A DNA stretch of 64,000 nt. It comes from Fusobacteriaceae bacterium (GTDB taxonomy: Bacteria > Fusobacteriota > Fusobacteriia > Fusobacteriales > Fusobacteriaceae). The stretch spans positions 1 through 64,000 of the forward strand of contig CAAFPW010000085.1 of assembly GCA_900764925.1 (NCBI GenBank), written 5' to 3'. Each line of letters starts with the position of its first letter. Position 1 is the first letter of the stretch. Positions 1 to 9,180 of the stretch are shown here, in pieces. Made by a program: the position numbers and the translations under genes. The notes under the pieces were generated by a model, which did no database searches, was not told the origin of the DNA, and saw nothing but the letters and a program-made list of their open reading frames with translations.

Positions 1-68
1 AATATAATATTTAATTTAAAATTTTTTTATCATAGAAAGTATAAATTTACAGAAAAAATCTCATACTC

Positions 69-632
69 TCAAAGAAAAAATAGATTTAAGAAATTATGAC
101 AAACATCAGTATTCAGTCCATAAAATATTAAAACAGAGATATACAGAGTAAAAACTACTCCATAAAATAGTACCAAAATTCTTGAAGCTTTTTCTTTAAA
201 GTACCTAAATATATCTATTACAGCTACTCTACACTCTAAATCTTTTACTAAGGAATATAAAAATCCCATAACAAAGATAGATACTATAATATCAGCAGAT
301 ACTGTTTTCAGATTAAAGAAAAGTATTTGACTATTACTTAAAAACTCATTTCTATCTAAAATTTCTATCTGTTTATAGAGTAAAAGAGCATTTAAAGAAA
401 AAATAGCTATATAGATTAAACTGTTTATTACTATATCTTTTCCCCTTCTTCCTTTCCATTCCTCTATAAAAACTGTTCCCAACATAGCTGGAATAAATAT
501 AGTAAAGGTTTCTACTTTTATATCAAACTTATTTACTCCAAAGATAATAGCTAGATTTAATAAAAATATTATAGCTACTCTTAATGATTTTCTATAAAGT
601 TCTGATACACTAATTTTAAATATCTCCAGCAT
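69..632 (-). CDS. Multi-pass membrane protein, unknown family
   Basis: A 187-residue protein with about five hydrophobic segments, near residues 18-33, 43-57, 70-86, 112-128 and 152-172. It is therefore an integral membrane protein. I recognise no family motif. It is the last visible gene of the minus-strand immunity-like train and follows the ankyrin gene by 14 bases, so it is probably co-transcribed. Small multi-span proteins in such trains can be immunity proteins against pore-forming or membrane-targeting toxins, but here that rests on context only. Confidence 0.6.
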   Translation of the reverse strand: MLEIFKISVSELYRKSLRVAIIFLLNLAIIFGVNKFDIKVETFTIFIPAMLGTVFIEEWKGRRGKDIVINSLIYIAIFSLNALLLYKQIEILDRNEFLSNSQILFFNLKTVSADIIVSIFVMGFLYSLVKDLECRVAVIDIFRYFKEKASRILVLFYGVVFTLYISVLIFYGLNTDVCHNFLNLFFL

Positions 633-646
633 AATATCAGCCCCTT

Positions 647-1729
647 TTAAAGCTTTCCATTTATGAATTTTCCAACAATCTCCTCACAATTATTTATAAA
701 ATAGCTCCAATCTCCTATTTTATAAATCTCTTCATGCTCTCCATCAAAAATATACAAAGTTTTTTCTTTAGAATACCATAAAAGATGTAGCCAATAATTT
801 TCTAAATCTTTTACTAAAGAGAGATATTTTTTTCTTTTCCAAGTCATTTCAACTGTATCTTCCAATCTAAAAAACTCAATATATTTGCTATCAATATTTC
901 CAGAGAACTCTATCTTTAAATCTCCTTTATTAAAAAACTCTACCATATCTTTTGGTAATTTATATTTTTTTATTATGCTTTTTCTAGCTTCTTCATTGTG
1001 AAAGTCTACTGGCTCTAAACTTTTAATATAATCTATCATCTCTTGATTTTTATTTAAAACTGCTATTGTATATGGTCTTTCTCCAAATTTATTTTTAATT
1101 GTAATATCAGCTCCCTTTTCTACAAGCCATTTTACTAATTTAAGAGAGTTTCTTTGAACAGCTACCATCACAGGAGTTGAATTGTCAGTAAAAACCATTT
1201 CATATTCGTGATAGTTTATATCAACTCCATAATCTAAAAACATTTGAGCTAACTCTATATTCCTATCATAAACAGCCTCTCTCAAACAATTATTTCCGTA
1301 TTTTTTAACTGTTACTCCATATTTTTCAAAAATATCTATATTTTCAAATCTTTTCCCATAGTAAATATCAGCATAAATTCTTTCATATTGCCTTTTAGTT
1401 AAATTTTCTAATGCTCCATGTTTTATTAATAATTCACATATCTCTGGAGATAAAAAACGTCCTGCACTTGAAATAGGAGTTACCCAGTCATCTATTTCGG
1501 CTTTTACATTTACTCCCTTTTCTACTAACCATAAAATAACTTCTTCTTTTACACATTGTATAGCTATTTCCAAAGGAGTTTTTATTGCAAACTCATCTAA
1601 AAATATTTTTTTGTTTATATCCCAACCTTTTTTATATTCCTCTTCCAATTTTTCAATATTACTATTTATAATATATTCCACTACTTGAGGTACTGTTTCA
1701 AAATTTCCAAGATAACCAATCTTATACAT
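647..1729 (-). CDS. Ankyrin-repeat protein
   Basis: A 360-residue protein with ankyrin repeats over about residues 15-240. Typical helix signatures are TPLEIAIQCVKEEVILWLVEKGV, split across residues 53-75, and TPVMVAVQRNSLKLVKWL near 186-203. The C-terminal part (about 255-360) has a different, beta-rich composition and begins with a KLPKDMVEFFNKG stretch reminiscent of SMI1/KNR4 (SUKH) folds; that resemblance is tentative. Ankyrin proteins are common in immunity-gene clusters of polymorphic toxin systems, where they act as binding scaffolds. It lies 9 bases after the MORN-like gene and 14 before the next one, which fits one operon. Confidence 0.8.
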   Translation of the reverse strand: MYKIGYLGNFETVPQVVEYIINSNIEKLEEEYKKGWDINKKIFLDEFAIKTPLEIAIQCVKEEVILWLVEKGVNVKAEIDDWVTPISSAGRFLSPEICELLIKHGALENLTKRQYERIYADIYYGKRFENIDIFEKYGVTVKKYGNNCLREAVYDRNIELAQMFLDYGVDINYHEYEMVFTDNSTPVMVAVQRNSLKLVKWLVEKGADITIKNKFGERPYTIAVLNKNQEMIDYIKSLEPVDFHNEEARKSIIKKYKLPKDMVEFFNKGDLKIEFSGNIDSKYIEFFRLEDTVEMTWKRKKYLSLVKDLENYWLHLLWYSKEKTLYIFDGEHEEIYKIGDWSYFINNCEEIVGKFINGKL

Positions 1730-1738
1730 AGTCCCTCC

Positions 1739-2233
1739 CTATTTTTCTTTATAATTTTGTATTTTTAATAAACTTCCATCAGGATTATATAACTTCCATT
1801 CTCCTATCTTTTTCCCAGCTTTATATTTTCCTTCTGAAAGTAATTTTCCCTCTTCATTATAATATTTCCAAAGTTCTGTTTCTTCCCCTTGAAAAACTTC
1901 TCCCTCTTCTTCTAACTGTCCATTAGGATAATATCCCTTATATTTTCCTTTTCTATCTTTTAAAATCTCTTCAAACTTTAACCTTCCATTTTCATAAAAA
2001 GCTTTTATACTTTCTAAATCTCCATTCTTAAAACTTCCTATTTGAGATAAAGCTCCATCTTTATAAAACTCTTTAAACTCTCCATCTAATTTCCCATTTT
2101 TAAAATTTTCTATTGACTGTACTTGTCCATTTTCATATTTTTTTACTATCTGCCCAGTAAAATTTTCTTCTATCTGATAACTAAAAGAATAAGTTATTAA
2201 GCTGAAAAATATCAATAGCATTTGTCTTTTCAT
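1739..2233 (-). CDS. Exported YwqK-type MORN-like repeat protein
   Basis: A 164-residue protein. The N-terminus (MKRQMLLIFFSLITYSFSYQ) looks like a cleavable signal peptide. The rest is built of short repeats of the YENGQ/FKNGKLDGEF type (YENGQVQSIENFKNGKLDGE, then FKNGDLES, YENGRLKFEE, YPNGQLEEEG, KAGKKIGEWKLYNPDGS), i.e. MORN-like hairpins. Proteins of this kind are often annotated as YwqK-family antitoxins. It should act outside the cytoplasmic membrane. The gene begins 3 bases after the hydrolase stop, which suggests translational coupling. A larger relative sits at 15610-16539. Confidence 0.8.
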   Translation of the reverse strand: MKRQMLLIFFSLITYSFSYQIEENFTGQIVKKYENGQVQSIENFKNGKLDGEFKEFYKDGALSQIGSFKNGDLESIKAFYENGRLKFEEILKDRKGKYKGYYPNGQLEEEGEVFQGEETELWKYYNEEGKLLSEGKYKAGKKIGEWKLYNPDGSLLKIQNYKEK

Positions 2234-2236
2234 AAT

Positions 2237-2977
2237 TTACCCCTTGTTTTCTAAACTTAAAAATTCTTCTACATCTTCAGCTAATTTTTTTAACTGTTCT
2301 TCTCTGTAAAAATAGTGTTCCGAATCTTTTAAAATTTCTAACTCACAATTAAATTGTTTTGAAAATTTTTTAATTGTTTCTATGTTACAAATTTCATCCT
2401 TATCTCCACATAAAATATGTGTAAAAGGATTCCATTTTGCAATTGGATTTTCCTGAACATATGAATAATAATCCCAAGATAGAGTTTCTCCTATTGGTGT
2501 AGCTATTTCTCTCTCTTTTTTTAACCTTTCTGCTGTTACTCCAAATGCTTTCATCATATTTTCAATAAGTTCTCTCATATCAGCAAGTGGAGATAAAAAG
2601 AAAGCTTTCTCTATTTTTTTATCTTTATAAGCTAAAAGGCTAAAATATGCCCCTATACTATTAGCAAATAAAGAAATTTCTTCCCAATTTTTTTGTAATT
2701 TTTCATATATATTATTTAATTCCTTCACACAAACTTGAGGAGTCAAAGGCGTTATCTCATTTTTTCTCTCACCATGCTTTGGTAAATCAAAACTTAAAAC
2801 TTGATAACCATATTTTATTGAAATTTTAGCTAGTATCTCAATTGGAATATCAGCTTTATTTGACATCATTCCATGAACTGCTATTATAATTTTATTACTC
2901 TTTTCTCCCCATAAAATAGTAGGAATATCATTTATTTTAAAAAACTCTTGTTTTATTTTTTCATTTAAAATACTCAT
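2237..2977 (-). CDS. Alpha/beta hydrolase
   Basis: A 246-residue cytoplasmic alpha/beta-hydrolase. The oxyanion motif region is AVHGMMSN (about residues 33-40). The nucleophile elbow is FANSIGAY, a G-x-S-x-G variant with Ala/Asn before the serine. The acid is probably in CGDKDEI and the histidine in SEHYF near the C-terminus. The substrate is not predictable. It sits between CbrC and the MORN-like gene in the minus-strand train. The nonstandard elbow leaves its catalytic status slightly uncertain. Confidence 0.75.
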   Translation of the reverse strand: MSILNEKIKQEFFKINDIPTILWGEKSNKIIIAVHGMMSNKADIPIEILAKISIKYGYQVLSFDLPKHGERKNEITPLTPQVCVKELNNIYEKLQKNWEEISLFANSIGAYFSLLAYKDKKIEKAFFLSPLADMRELIENMMKAFGVTAERLKKEREIATPIGETLSWDYYSYVQENPIAKWNPFTHILCGDKDEICNIETIKKFSKQFNCELEILKDSEHYFYREEQLKKLAEDVEEFLSLENKG

Positions 2978-2988
2978 AAATTTTACCT

Positions 2989-3528
2989 CTAATCAACATC
3001 ATAGTATAGAAAATGTTTTCCACAATGTAAACATCTAAATAAATATCCCTGTACATGTCCACCATTAACCATATTTTTTATTATTTCTATCTGTTCTTCA
3101 CTCCATTCATTTCCATCAGCAGGATTTCCATTTTTAATAACTTCTTCTAAAAGTCCCATTTTTTCTAATTCTTTAGCTCCTACATAATCAATAAAAGCAC
3201 AAAAATCATCACAATGAGTTACCCAACATTCCTCTTGCCAACCACAATAACTAGGAGTTCTATGTATTAGTTCATCAATTTTTTCTTCATCACTAACTTT
3301 TCCAAAATAAAGAGATATAAAATCACCATCAAATTTTTTGCTTGCTTCTCCATTAGCTATACATTCTGGACATAAATATTCAATATCTTCAACAGAGTAA
3401 AAAGGTCCAGTATAATAAACATCAGTTTCTTTTCCACAACATTCACATATTACAGTTTCATCAGTTTCAAACTCTCCTGTTTTTAAAGGATCTGGATAAT
3501 ATTTAAAAAATGGTAATTCTTTTTTCAT
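2989..3528 (-). CDS. cbrC: CbrC-family (UPF0167) zinc-binding protein
   Basis: A 179-residue protein matching the CbrC pattern. It opens with LPFFKYYPDPLKTGEFE, then the Cys pair CECCGK, the block YYTGPFYSVED, a second Cys pair CPEC, and a C-terminal pair CLHC near the last residues. The four cysteine clusters suggest zinc binding. In E. coli, CbrC belongs to the CreBC regulon and mediates tolerance to colicin E2, which fits a toxin-tolerance island. The two CreD genes in the same train strengthen the link. No CreBC pair is adjacent. Confidence 0.85.
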   Translation of the reverse strand: MKKELPFFKYYPDPLKTGEFETDETVICECCGKETDVYYTGPFYSVEDIEYLCPECIANGEASKKFDGDFISLYFGKVSDEEKIDELIHRTPSYCGWQEECWVTHCDDFCAFIDYVGAKELEKMGLLEEVIKNGNPADGNEWSEEQIEIIKNMVNGGHVQGYLFRCLHCGKHFLYYDVD

Positions 3529-3621
3529 AAAAATTCCTCCTAATAATTTTTTTAGTATCTATTCCAATAATTTCTTCCAACATATTTTTAATTTATTTCT
3601 CAATTGTTACATATAAAGTTT

Positions 3622-4590
3622 CTATTCTCCTTTTTCCATTTTTCTGAATTTTTTAAAAAATTCTTTATTCTTACTTTCTTTCTCCTCTAAAATATTGGGA
3701 TAAGTTTTTTTATATATAAAGTCTTCATACCTCCATTTTTTCTTTTGAAATTCTTCATAATTAACACTACCATCTTCATTCCATTTTTCTTTTTTTATAA
3801 GAAAACCAAGTGAATCAAAGACAAGATAATTTCCACCACCTGAATTCCATTCATCAAATTTTTTAGGATAATATGGTCTTATCTCTGCAATTACTCCATT
3901 TTTATAGAATGTTACTTCTCTTTTTATAATTTTATTTTCTTTTACACATATTACATAAACAATTTTATAATTAGAATTAAAAGCTGTTTCATTTTTATCA
4001 ATTATAATATATTCTCCCCAATTTTTTATTTCTTCATTAAGATATTTTTCATAGTCTTTATGAATAAGAATAGGAGCATCAATACTTTTAGGTATAGACA
4101 TTTTAGGTATTTGTGAAACTTTCAATGGCTCATCTAAACTTTGAGAACTTCCCATAAAATATCCATTAATAAAATAACTTATACTATTTTCTTTTGCTTT
4201 AAAAGGGCTCAAACGAAGTTTTTCAAAATATGTTTTTGAAACTCCTGTAAACAGATTTCCTTCTTTATCATAAGCTAAATATTCCCCATTTTCATTTTCT
4301 TTTAAAATATAATTTTCTTCATAAATAACTCCTGTATAAAAGGTATTTTCAAATCTTCCAAGTATTGAATAAGCTCCTTTAGAATATTTTCCTAAACTTA
4401 TATAAGAGAAAACTAGCATTAATAAAAATCCAAAAATCATAAAAACAGTTCCTAGAACAGAGTTTTTATTTTTGAAAATATATATTCCTAATTTTGCAAT
4501 TATAAAAAATCCTATAGTAATTATTAGCAAAATAAAAAGAAAAATTCCAAGACTTATTAAACCTATTATTAAATATCCGTTCATCTTCAT
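3622..4590 (-). CDS. Membrane-anchored protein of unknown function
   Basis: A 322-residue protein with two N-terminal transmembrane segments (about residues 5-33 and 43-66). A mostly beta soluble region follows, with a few MORN-like turns (YDKEGNLFTGV, FYKNGVIAEIRPYY, NEDGSVNYEEF). The C-terminus is Lys/Glu-rich. I do not recognise a named family; the repeats suggest a distant relation to the YwqK-type proteins of this island. It starts 13 bases after the SUKH-3 gene. A 93-base gap separates it from cbrC and shows no clear terminator. Confidence 0.6.
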   Translation of the reverse strand: MKMNGYLIIGLISLGIFLFILLIITIGFFIIAKLGIYIFKNKNSVLGTVFMIFGFLLMLVFSYISLGKYSKGAYSILGRFENTFYTGVIYEENYILKENENGEYLAYDKEGNLFTGVSKTYFEKLRLSPFKAKENSISYFINGYFMGSSQSLDEPLKVSQIPKMSIPKSIDAPILIHKDYEKYLNEEIKNWGEYIIIDKNETAFNSNYKIVYVICVKENKIIKREVTFYKNGVIAEIRPYYPKKFDEWNSGGGNYLVFDSLGFLIKKEKWNEDGSVNYEEFQKKKWRYEDFIYKKTYPNILEEKESKNKEFFKKFRKMEKGE

Positions 4591-4603
4591 ATTTCCTCCT
4601 ATT

Positions 4604-5158
4604 TTATTTACTATAGTAATTACCCTTTTCTAAATCTTGCTGACTTTCAAAAGTTACATAAACTTCATTTCCTAAATAATTTCTAAAGTTATACTCTAAA
4701 TAATCAAAGATGGAATCATATTGTTCCATACAATCATTTCTATAATAAAGAGTATGATAAAATTTTCCTCTATCATCTATCCATAAAGTTCCACCAATAT
4801 GCCAACCTGTTTCAACTATTGGAATTACTTTATCTCTTACCTCCTTTGGAATTTGTTTTAATTCATACTCCTTATCTTTTTCATCAAAAGGTAAATCATA
4901 AGGAATAGAAAAGCTAAAATCATTTCCCCCTATTCGTACTTCTCCATTTTTACCTATATACTTGAAAAACCAATTCTCTTTTATACCTGAAAATTCTTGT
5001 AAAAATTTTTTGGCAAAATCATTTAGAATATAATCATTCTCCTTGTAATACTCTACTATTTTTTCTATATCTACTTTTCTTCCCTTATACCAACCAGCAC
5101 ATTCTAAAACTTGATGGGCTAAAGATTTTTCACTATTAAGTTTATAAACTTTTCCCAT
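4604..5158 (-). CDS. SUKH-3-family immunity-like protein (copy A)
   Basis: A 184-residue protein with SUKH-3 landmarks: an N-terminal AGWYKGRKVD block (about residues 21-30), FLQEFSGIKENWFF (about 52-65) and a C-terminal GGTLWIDDRGKFYHT strand pair. SUKH-superfamily proteins are known immunity proteins against nuclease and other polymorphic toxins. A clear paralogue lies at 17385-17948: the two share the N-terminal KLNS-KSLA block and the GTLWID-RGKFY motif. It is cytoplasmic and acidic. The toxin it would neutralise is not in this window. Confidence 0.75.
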   Translation of the reverse strand: MGKVYKLNSEKSLAHQVLECAGWYKGRKVDIEKIVEYYKENDYILNDFAKKFLQEFSGIKENWFFKYIGKNGEVRIGGNDFSFSIPYDLPFDEKDKEYELKQIPKEVRDKVIPIVETGWHIGGTLWIDDRGKFYHTLYYRNDCMEQYDSIFDYLEYNFRNYLGNEVYVTFESQQDLEKGNYYSK

Positions 5159-5185
5159 ATAATCACCTTTTTATTTTAAATTATT

Positions 5186-5863
5186 TTATCTCTTACCACT
5201 ACACTCATAACTTTTTACTATTAAATTAAAAACTTCACTATCCAAAACAGTTCTATTAAGACAAACACTAACCCAATGTTTTTTATTCATATGATATGCT
5301 GAATAAATATCTTCTCTTTCTATTAATTTTTTTACTTCTTCTGGTGGAGCTTTTAGATTTATAATCTCTACATCCCCTTCATTTGAAACATTTAACTTTT
5401 TCCAATTTATTTTCATTACAACTACAAACCATTTTTTATTTTCTTTTTTCCTAAAAACAGCAACATTAGGAGAGTCTTCAAAAAGATACTCAGCTTCTAT
5501 ACCATATTTTTCTTTTACAAAAGAAAATATTTTCTCTGTTTGTTCCCCATTAAAACTATCCATATCAAAACATTTTTCAGAAATTTCTATTAGAATATCT
5601 CTACATACATTTCTTATATTTTCTACAAATATTCCTTGAGCAGTAGGGAAATTTATTAAAATATACTCATCCATTGAAAAAGTGTCAATCACTTTATAAT
5701 TTATATCCCCATCTATATTTATTGTAATAAGAAAATTAAATTGGTTATTTAAAATAGGAATAGTTTTAGAAAAACTATCTTCATCTTTTAAAAAGCCATA
5801 CTCTTTCAATTTTATTTCATTAATTTTTCTATTTTTAAAAATTTTTTCAATATCTATTACCAT
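5186..5863 (-). CDS. MmcQ/YjbR-family protein
   Basis: A 225-residue protein. Its C-terminal half (about 110-220) matches the MmcQ/YjbR double-wing fold: a FSFVKEKYGIEAEYLFED start, VAVFRKKENKKWFVVVMKI, an NLKAPPEEVKKLIE segment and the closing NKKHWVSVCLNRTVLDSEV motif. Members are small, often annotated as DNA-binding, with unclear cellular roles. The first 100 residues form an extra domain I do not recognise. It is in the minus-strand train, 27 bases upstream of SUKH-3 copy A. Confidence 0.75.
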   Translation of the reverse strand: MVIDIEKIFKNRKINEIKLKEYGFLKDEDSFSKTIPILNNQFNFLITINIDGDINYKVIDTFSMDEYILINFPTAQGIFVENIRNVCRDILIEISEKCFDMDSFNGEQTEKIFSFVKEKYGIEAEYLFEDSPNVAVFRKKENKKWFVVVMKINWKKLNVSNEGDVEIINLKAPPEEVKKLIEREDIYSAYHMNKKHWVSVCLNRTVLDSEVFNLIVKSYECSGKR

Positions 5864-5943
5864 CTTATTTCACTAGCTTTCATATTCAAATTTTAATTTT
5901 CCTCATTCATTTTTAGAAAGATAACCAAACATGGCTGACTTCG

Positions 5944-6720
5944 CTACTTTTCTGATAAATAAGAAAAATCAATATTAAAAATTTTGTAGCAGTTATCATA
6001 ATTTACTTTATTTTCTCCACGCCACCAATTAAGTGGATAGGATAGACTTTGTCTTAAATTGCCAGTATCTCTCATCAATGGTGGAGTAAAGGAGTTTATA
6101 TATCCTTTATGCTCTGGTGTTTCCAAAATTCCACAAATAGCAAGTGTTTCAAGAATTCCAATAATCTCACTTTTGTTGCAAGGCAATAGTTTACTTTCTT
6201 GAATTTTTTTACATAACATAATGCCTGTAGCTTGGTCATTCATTGTAGATGATATTGATATTATTTTCTCTAAAATACCCTTGTCAATATTTGTAGGGAT
6301 TTTTTTATCCATATGAGTAAATTCATTGAGATAAAAAATTGGTTTTCCTATTCCACCCCAAATTCCACCACCTTGATACTTAACCCAATTATAAAATGTT
6401 CTATCCAGTTGAGATGGAACTTTGTCTGTCCTCCCTCTGTCAAACTTCAACCAGCTTACAGCATATACATAAGACGCTAAAATATATCTATACTCCATAT
6501 CGCGAGTAGATAAACTATATAAAAAAGCATTAGCAGCATCACTAAGAAAAATACACTTAAGACTTTGTGTTAAAATAGATATAGCTTCTTCAGATGAAAT
6601 AGGCAAATCCTTTAAAATAGCTCCCTGTTCCCTTGCATATGCAATTTCTTCAAATGATAATAGATTTCGCTTTGTATCATTCATATAGTTCATTAGAATT
6701 TTTTTGCTTTTTTTATCCAT
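5944..6720 (-). CDS. Conserved-looking protein of unknown function
   Basis: About 259 residues from an ATG at 6720. That start is preferred over a GTG six codons upstream because a GAGGG box lies about 11 bases before it. The protein is mostly helical and unusually rich in Trp and Tyr around WVKYQGGGIWGGIGKPIFYL (about residues 110-129). It ends with a cluster reading FTPPLMRDTGNLRQSLSYPLNWW, split near 209-231. I know no family for it. Unlike its very acidic neighbours it is close to neutral, and its codons include more G/C, so it may have been acquired separately. Confidence 0.6.
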   Translation of the reverse strand: MDKKSKKILMNYMNDTKRNLLSFEEIAYAREQGAILKDLPISSEEAISILTQSLKCIFLSDAANAFLYSLSTRDMEYRYILASYVYAVSWLKFDRGRTDKVPSQLDRTFYNWVKYQGGGIWGGIGKPIFYLNEFTHMDKKIPTNIDKGILEKIISISSTMNDQATGIMLCKKIQESKLLPCNKSEIIGILETLAICGILETPEHKGYINSFTPPLMRDTGNLRQSLSYPLNWWRGENKVNYDNCYKIFNIDFSYLSEK

Positions 6721-6792
6721 TAAATATTTTTCCCTCACTTTAGATTTTTAGTTCTCTTACATATTTGCTATTTTTTTCTCTGTATTTCCTCC

Positions 6793-7332
6793 CTATCCAG
6801 CTAATCCATTAACTGAAAAACTTCCATCTTCTTCTATATAACATTCTATACAATGCCCAGCAAAATAATCTGGATTAAAAACAAAATAGATTGATAAGCT
6901 CTCTATCTCTCCGGCTAAATTAACTTCACCACCCATTCCACCACTACAACTAAGGCTCTTTTCAAAATCCTCCTCTGTGATAGGAACGTAAACCTCTACA
7001 TCATCTATAAGGTAACAATTCTCTTTATCCTCTACCTTCTCTGCTCTCTCAACCCATTCAGTAGCTAATTCAATATACTCTTTCTCTTTTAAAAGACTCA
7101 TCAACTGTTCTCTATTACCCTCAGCTTTTTTTAGAAGTGAGTTTAAATTTTTTAAACTCTTCTCTATAATCTCATCTATTCTTTCCTCTGAAAGCTCTTT
7201 TTTCTCATCTTCACCATATCTTAGAAATAGAGTCAACTCTACCTCCTCATCCCAAAAATCAAAATATGTTGTAAAATCATATCCATACTCATCTCTCACG
7301 ACTTCAAAATCCTCTACTTTTATTTCTTTCAT
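6793..7332 (-). CDS. DUF2262-like acidic protein
   Basis: A 179-residue, strongly acidic protein. The C-terminal block FNPDYFAGHCIECYIEEDGSFSVNGLAG, here split, resembles the ending typical of DUF2262 proteins (a D-x-F/Y-x-GH-x-I-E pattern followed by a glycine-ending strand). The middle is a charged helical region with several Glu/Lys runs. Acidic, single-domain proteins of this kind are typical immunity candidates. It precedes the unknown 5944-6720 gene by 72 bases and follows the 7342 gene by 9 bases. The family call is by motif recall only. Confidence 0.55.
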   Translation of the reverse strand: MKEIKVEDFEVVRDEYGYDFTTYFDFWDEEVELTLFLRYGEDEKKELSEERIDEIIEKSLKNLNSLLKKAEGNREQLMSLLKEKEYIELATEWVERAEKVEDKENCYLIDDVEVYVPITEEDFEKSLSCSGGMGGEVNLAGEIESLSIYFVFNPDYFAGHCIECYIEEDGSFSVNGLAG

Positions 7333-7341
7333 AATACACCT

Positions 7342-7866
7342 CTAATCAAAGAAATTTTTTATCTCTTTTCTCTTATCCAAAATTTTAAAAAGTTCATCCA
7401 TATCCAAATCAAACATCTTACTATTATCCTTTATCTTAGAGAAATAATAGTTTACTTTTTTCTCTCCAAACTCTTTTTCTAATTCTTCCCACTCCTCTTT
7501 AGAAAGTGGAACAAAAGCTAGGGTATCACTTCCTAAGCTTTCCATAAATAATCTTATTTCGTACTCTGGTTGTATTATCTTATTTAAAGTCTTTATGGTA
7601 GTATCTCTATCAGACCCCTCTTCATCAGGATAAGATACTTTATACTCTTTTCCTTTCCATTCTATTATGATATCAAATCCCATTTTATTATCTACATTTT
7701 CTATTTTACCTATAAGTTTTTCTGAATGAATTACACTTTCTACATAATTGATGATTTCTTCATCATACTCTCTCCAATCTATCCAAACAAGCTTTTTCTC
7801 TTTCTCCCATAAGTTGTCAAAACTTTCTCTATCTTCATTTTTTAGAAAATCTTTTATATATTCCAT
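7342..7866 (-). CDS. Acidic hypothetical protein, immunity-like
   Basis: A 174-residue protein dominated by Glu, Asp and Lys. Recognisable but unassigned blocks are KKLVWIDWREYDEEIINYVE (about residues 24-43), FDIIIEWKGKEYKVSYPDEE and DTLAFVPLSKEEWEELEKEF. The last block resembles the closing helix of several small immunity-type families, but I cannot name one. It has no signal peptide or membrane segment. It lies 9 bases upstream of the DUF2262-like gene and 15 downstream of the WGR gene, so it is firmly within the operon. Confidence 0.55.
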   Translation of the reverse strand: MEYIKDFLKNEDRESFDNLWEKEKKLVWIDWREYDEEIINYVESVIHSEKLIGKIENVDNKMGFDIIIEWKGKEYKVSYPDEEGSDRDTTIKTLNKIIQPEYEIRLFMESLGSDTLAFVPLSKEEWEELEKEFGEKKVNYYFSKIKDNSKMFDLDMDELFKILDKRKEIKNFFD

Positions 7867-7881
7867 AGTAATCTCCTTAAT

Positions 7882-9165
7882 TTAAGCTAATTCATATTCA
7901 GCAATAGAAATCTTCTCTCCATTATCATTAATATATGAAAGTCTTAAAAAATCATATCCATTTACTTTCACATCTTCCCAAAAGATTATATCCCCATTAA
8001 TAAGAGTTACTGTTTTGTTGTCTTCATTTATAAATTCTTCTTTTTCATCTTCATAATCAATGCTATATCCAAGTTCTAATATTAGTTTTGAAGGAGAAAT
8101 ATCATATTTTTTCAAAGAACGATTTTCTAACTGTTCTTCACTATATTCATCACAAAACATACTATTATATCCATGATAACCTTCATCAAAAATTGTTATC
8201 TCTTCTTTAGTATCTCTATCTATTGCTACTATTTTAATTGGAATGTTATCTATATTTCCTATATATTTTACTTTTTCTCCTTTTACTTCAAATAATTCTC
8301 CACAATACCATAATTCTAATAAATCATTTCCAGATGATGAAACAACTGTCATGGTACTAAAAGTTTTTTCTTCATAATCTTTAATATTATTTCTTAGATA
8401 TGTAGGAACTTTTATATTTTCTTTATTTGTAAAACTCTCTAAATCACTATAAAGTTGTTTATTAATTTCAGATTCTCCATAACCACAGATTTTAGCTATC
8501 AATTCCATTCTTTTTAAAGATAACAAAGCCTTTTCTTTTAACTCTTCATCTATCTTACCTGTTATTTTTATCTGTGCAAAGGCTGTGGCTATTACTACCT
8601 CATCACTTTCATTAATTATAGCTTCTCTACTCAATCCTTTATCTTTTATTTTCAGTTCCTCTACAAAGTTTTTTTCATCTGTTATAAGTATTGGCTCGAA
8701 GTATTCCATTCCCCACTCTTTTTCCAACAAACATTTAGGGAAATCTATAAAACTAAAATTTTTATTTTTTCTTATTTTCTCTTCTATTATATGAAGTACA
8801 TCATTTCCTGTATCACTTCCAAAAGGTGTTTCCTCATCTCCACAGTTACAATAAAGTTGTTCATCAGTAAAATGTTCTCTAAAGTTAGGGTGTGAAGTAA
8901 GAAAATCAATATCATACTCCATATCATCAAAATAATAGTGATTTTCAAAATCAAAACTTTTAATCTCTTCATAACCTTTTCTTATTTTAGAGTTAATAAG
9001 TTTTATAGCTTGTTTTTCACACTCTTCTACACTATCCCATTCTTTAATCTCATATTTTCCTATACTCTCTATCTTTCCATAGTTGACTACAAATTTATTT
9101 TCTGATGTTTCTATCCACCAAAATTTTTGAGATTTTTCATCAATAAATTCAAAGGCTCTTTTCAT
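7882..9165 (-). CDS. WGR-domain protein
   Basis: A 427-residue protein. The N-terminal 75 residues form a WGR-type domain: KRAFEFIDEKSQKFWWIE, then FVVNYGKIESIGKYEIKEW, then a KLINSKIRKGYEEI helix. WGR modules occur in PARPs, MolR-like proteins and immunity clusters and are thought to bind nucleic acid. The remaining 350 residues are acidic and unassigned. They include a cysteine pair in LYCNCGDEETPFGSD (about 124-138), which resembles a metal or structural turn. Spacing to both neighbours is about 15 bases. Confidence 0.7.
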   Translation of the reverse strand: MKRAFEFIDEKSQKFWWIETSENKFVVNYGKIESIGKYEIKEWDSVEECEKQAIKLINSKIRKGYEEIKSFDFENHYYFDDMEYDIDFLTSHPNFREHFTDEQLYCNCGDEETPFGSDTGNDVLHIIEEKIRKNKNFSFIDFPKCLLEKEWGMEYFEPILITDEKNFVEELKIKDKGLSREAIINESDEVVIATAFAQIKITGKIDEELKEKALLSLKRMELIAKICGYGESEINKQLYSDLESFTNKENIKVPTYLRNNIKDYEEKTFSTMTVVSSSGNDLLELWYCGELFEVKGEKVKYIGNIDNIPIKIVAIDRDTKEEITIFDEGYHGYNSMFCDEYSEEQLENRSLKKYDISPSKLILELGYSIDYEDEKEEFINEDNKTVTLINGDIIFWEDVKVNGYDFLRLSYINDNGEKISIAEYELA

Positions 9166-9180
9166 AAAAACCTCCTTTCT

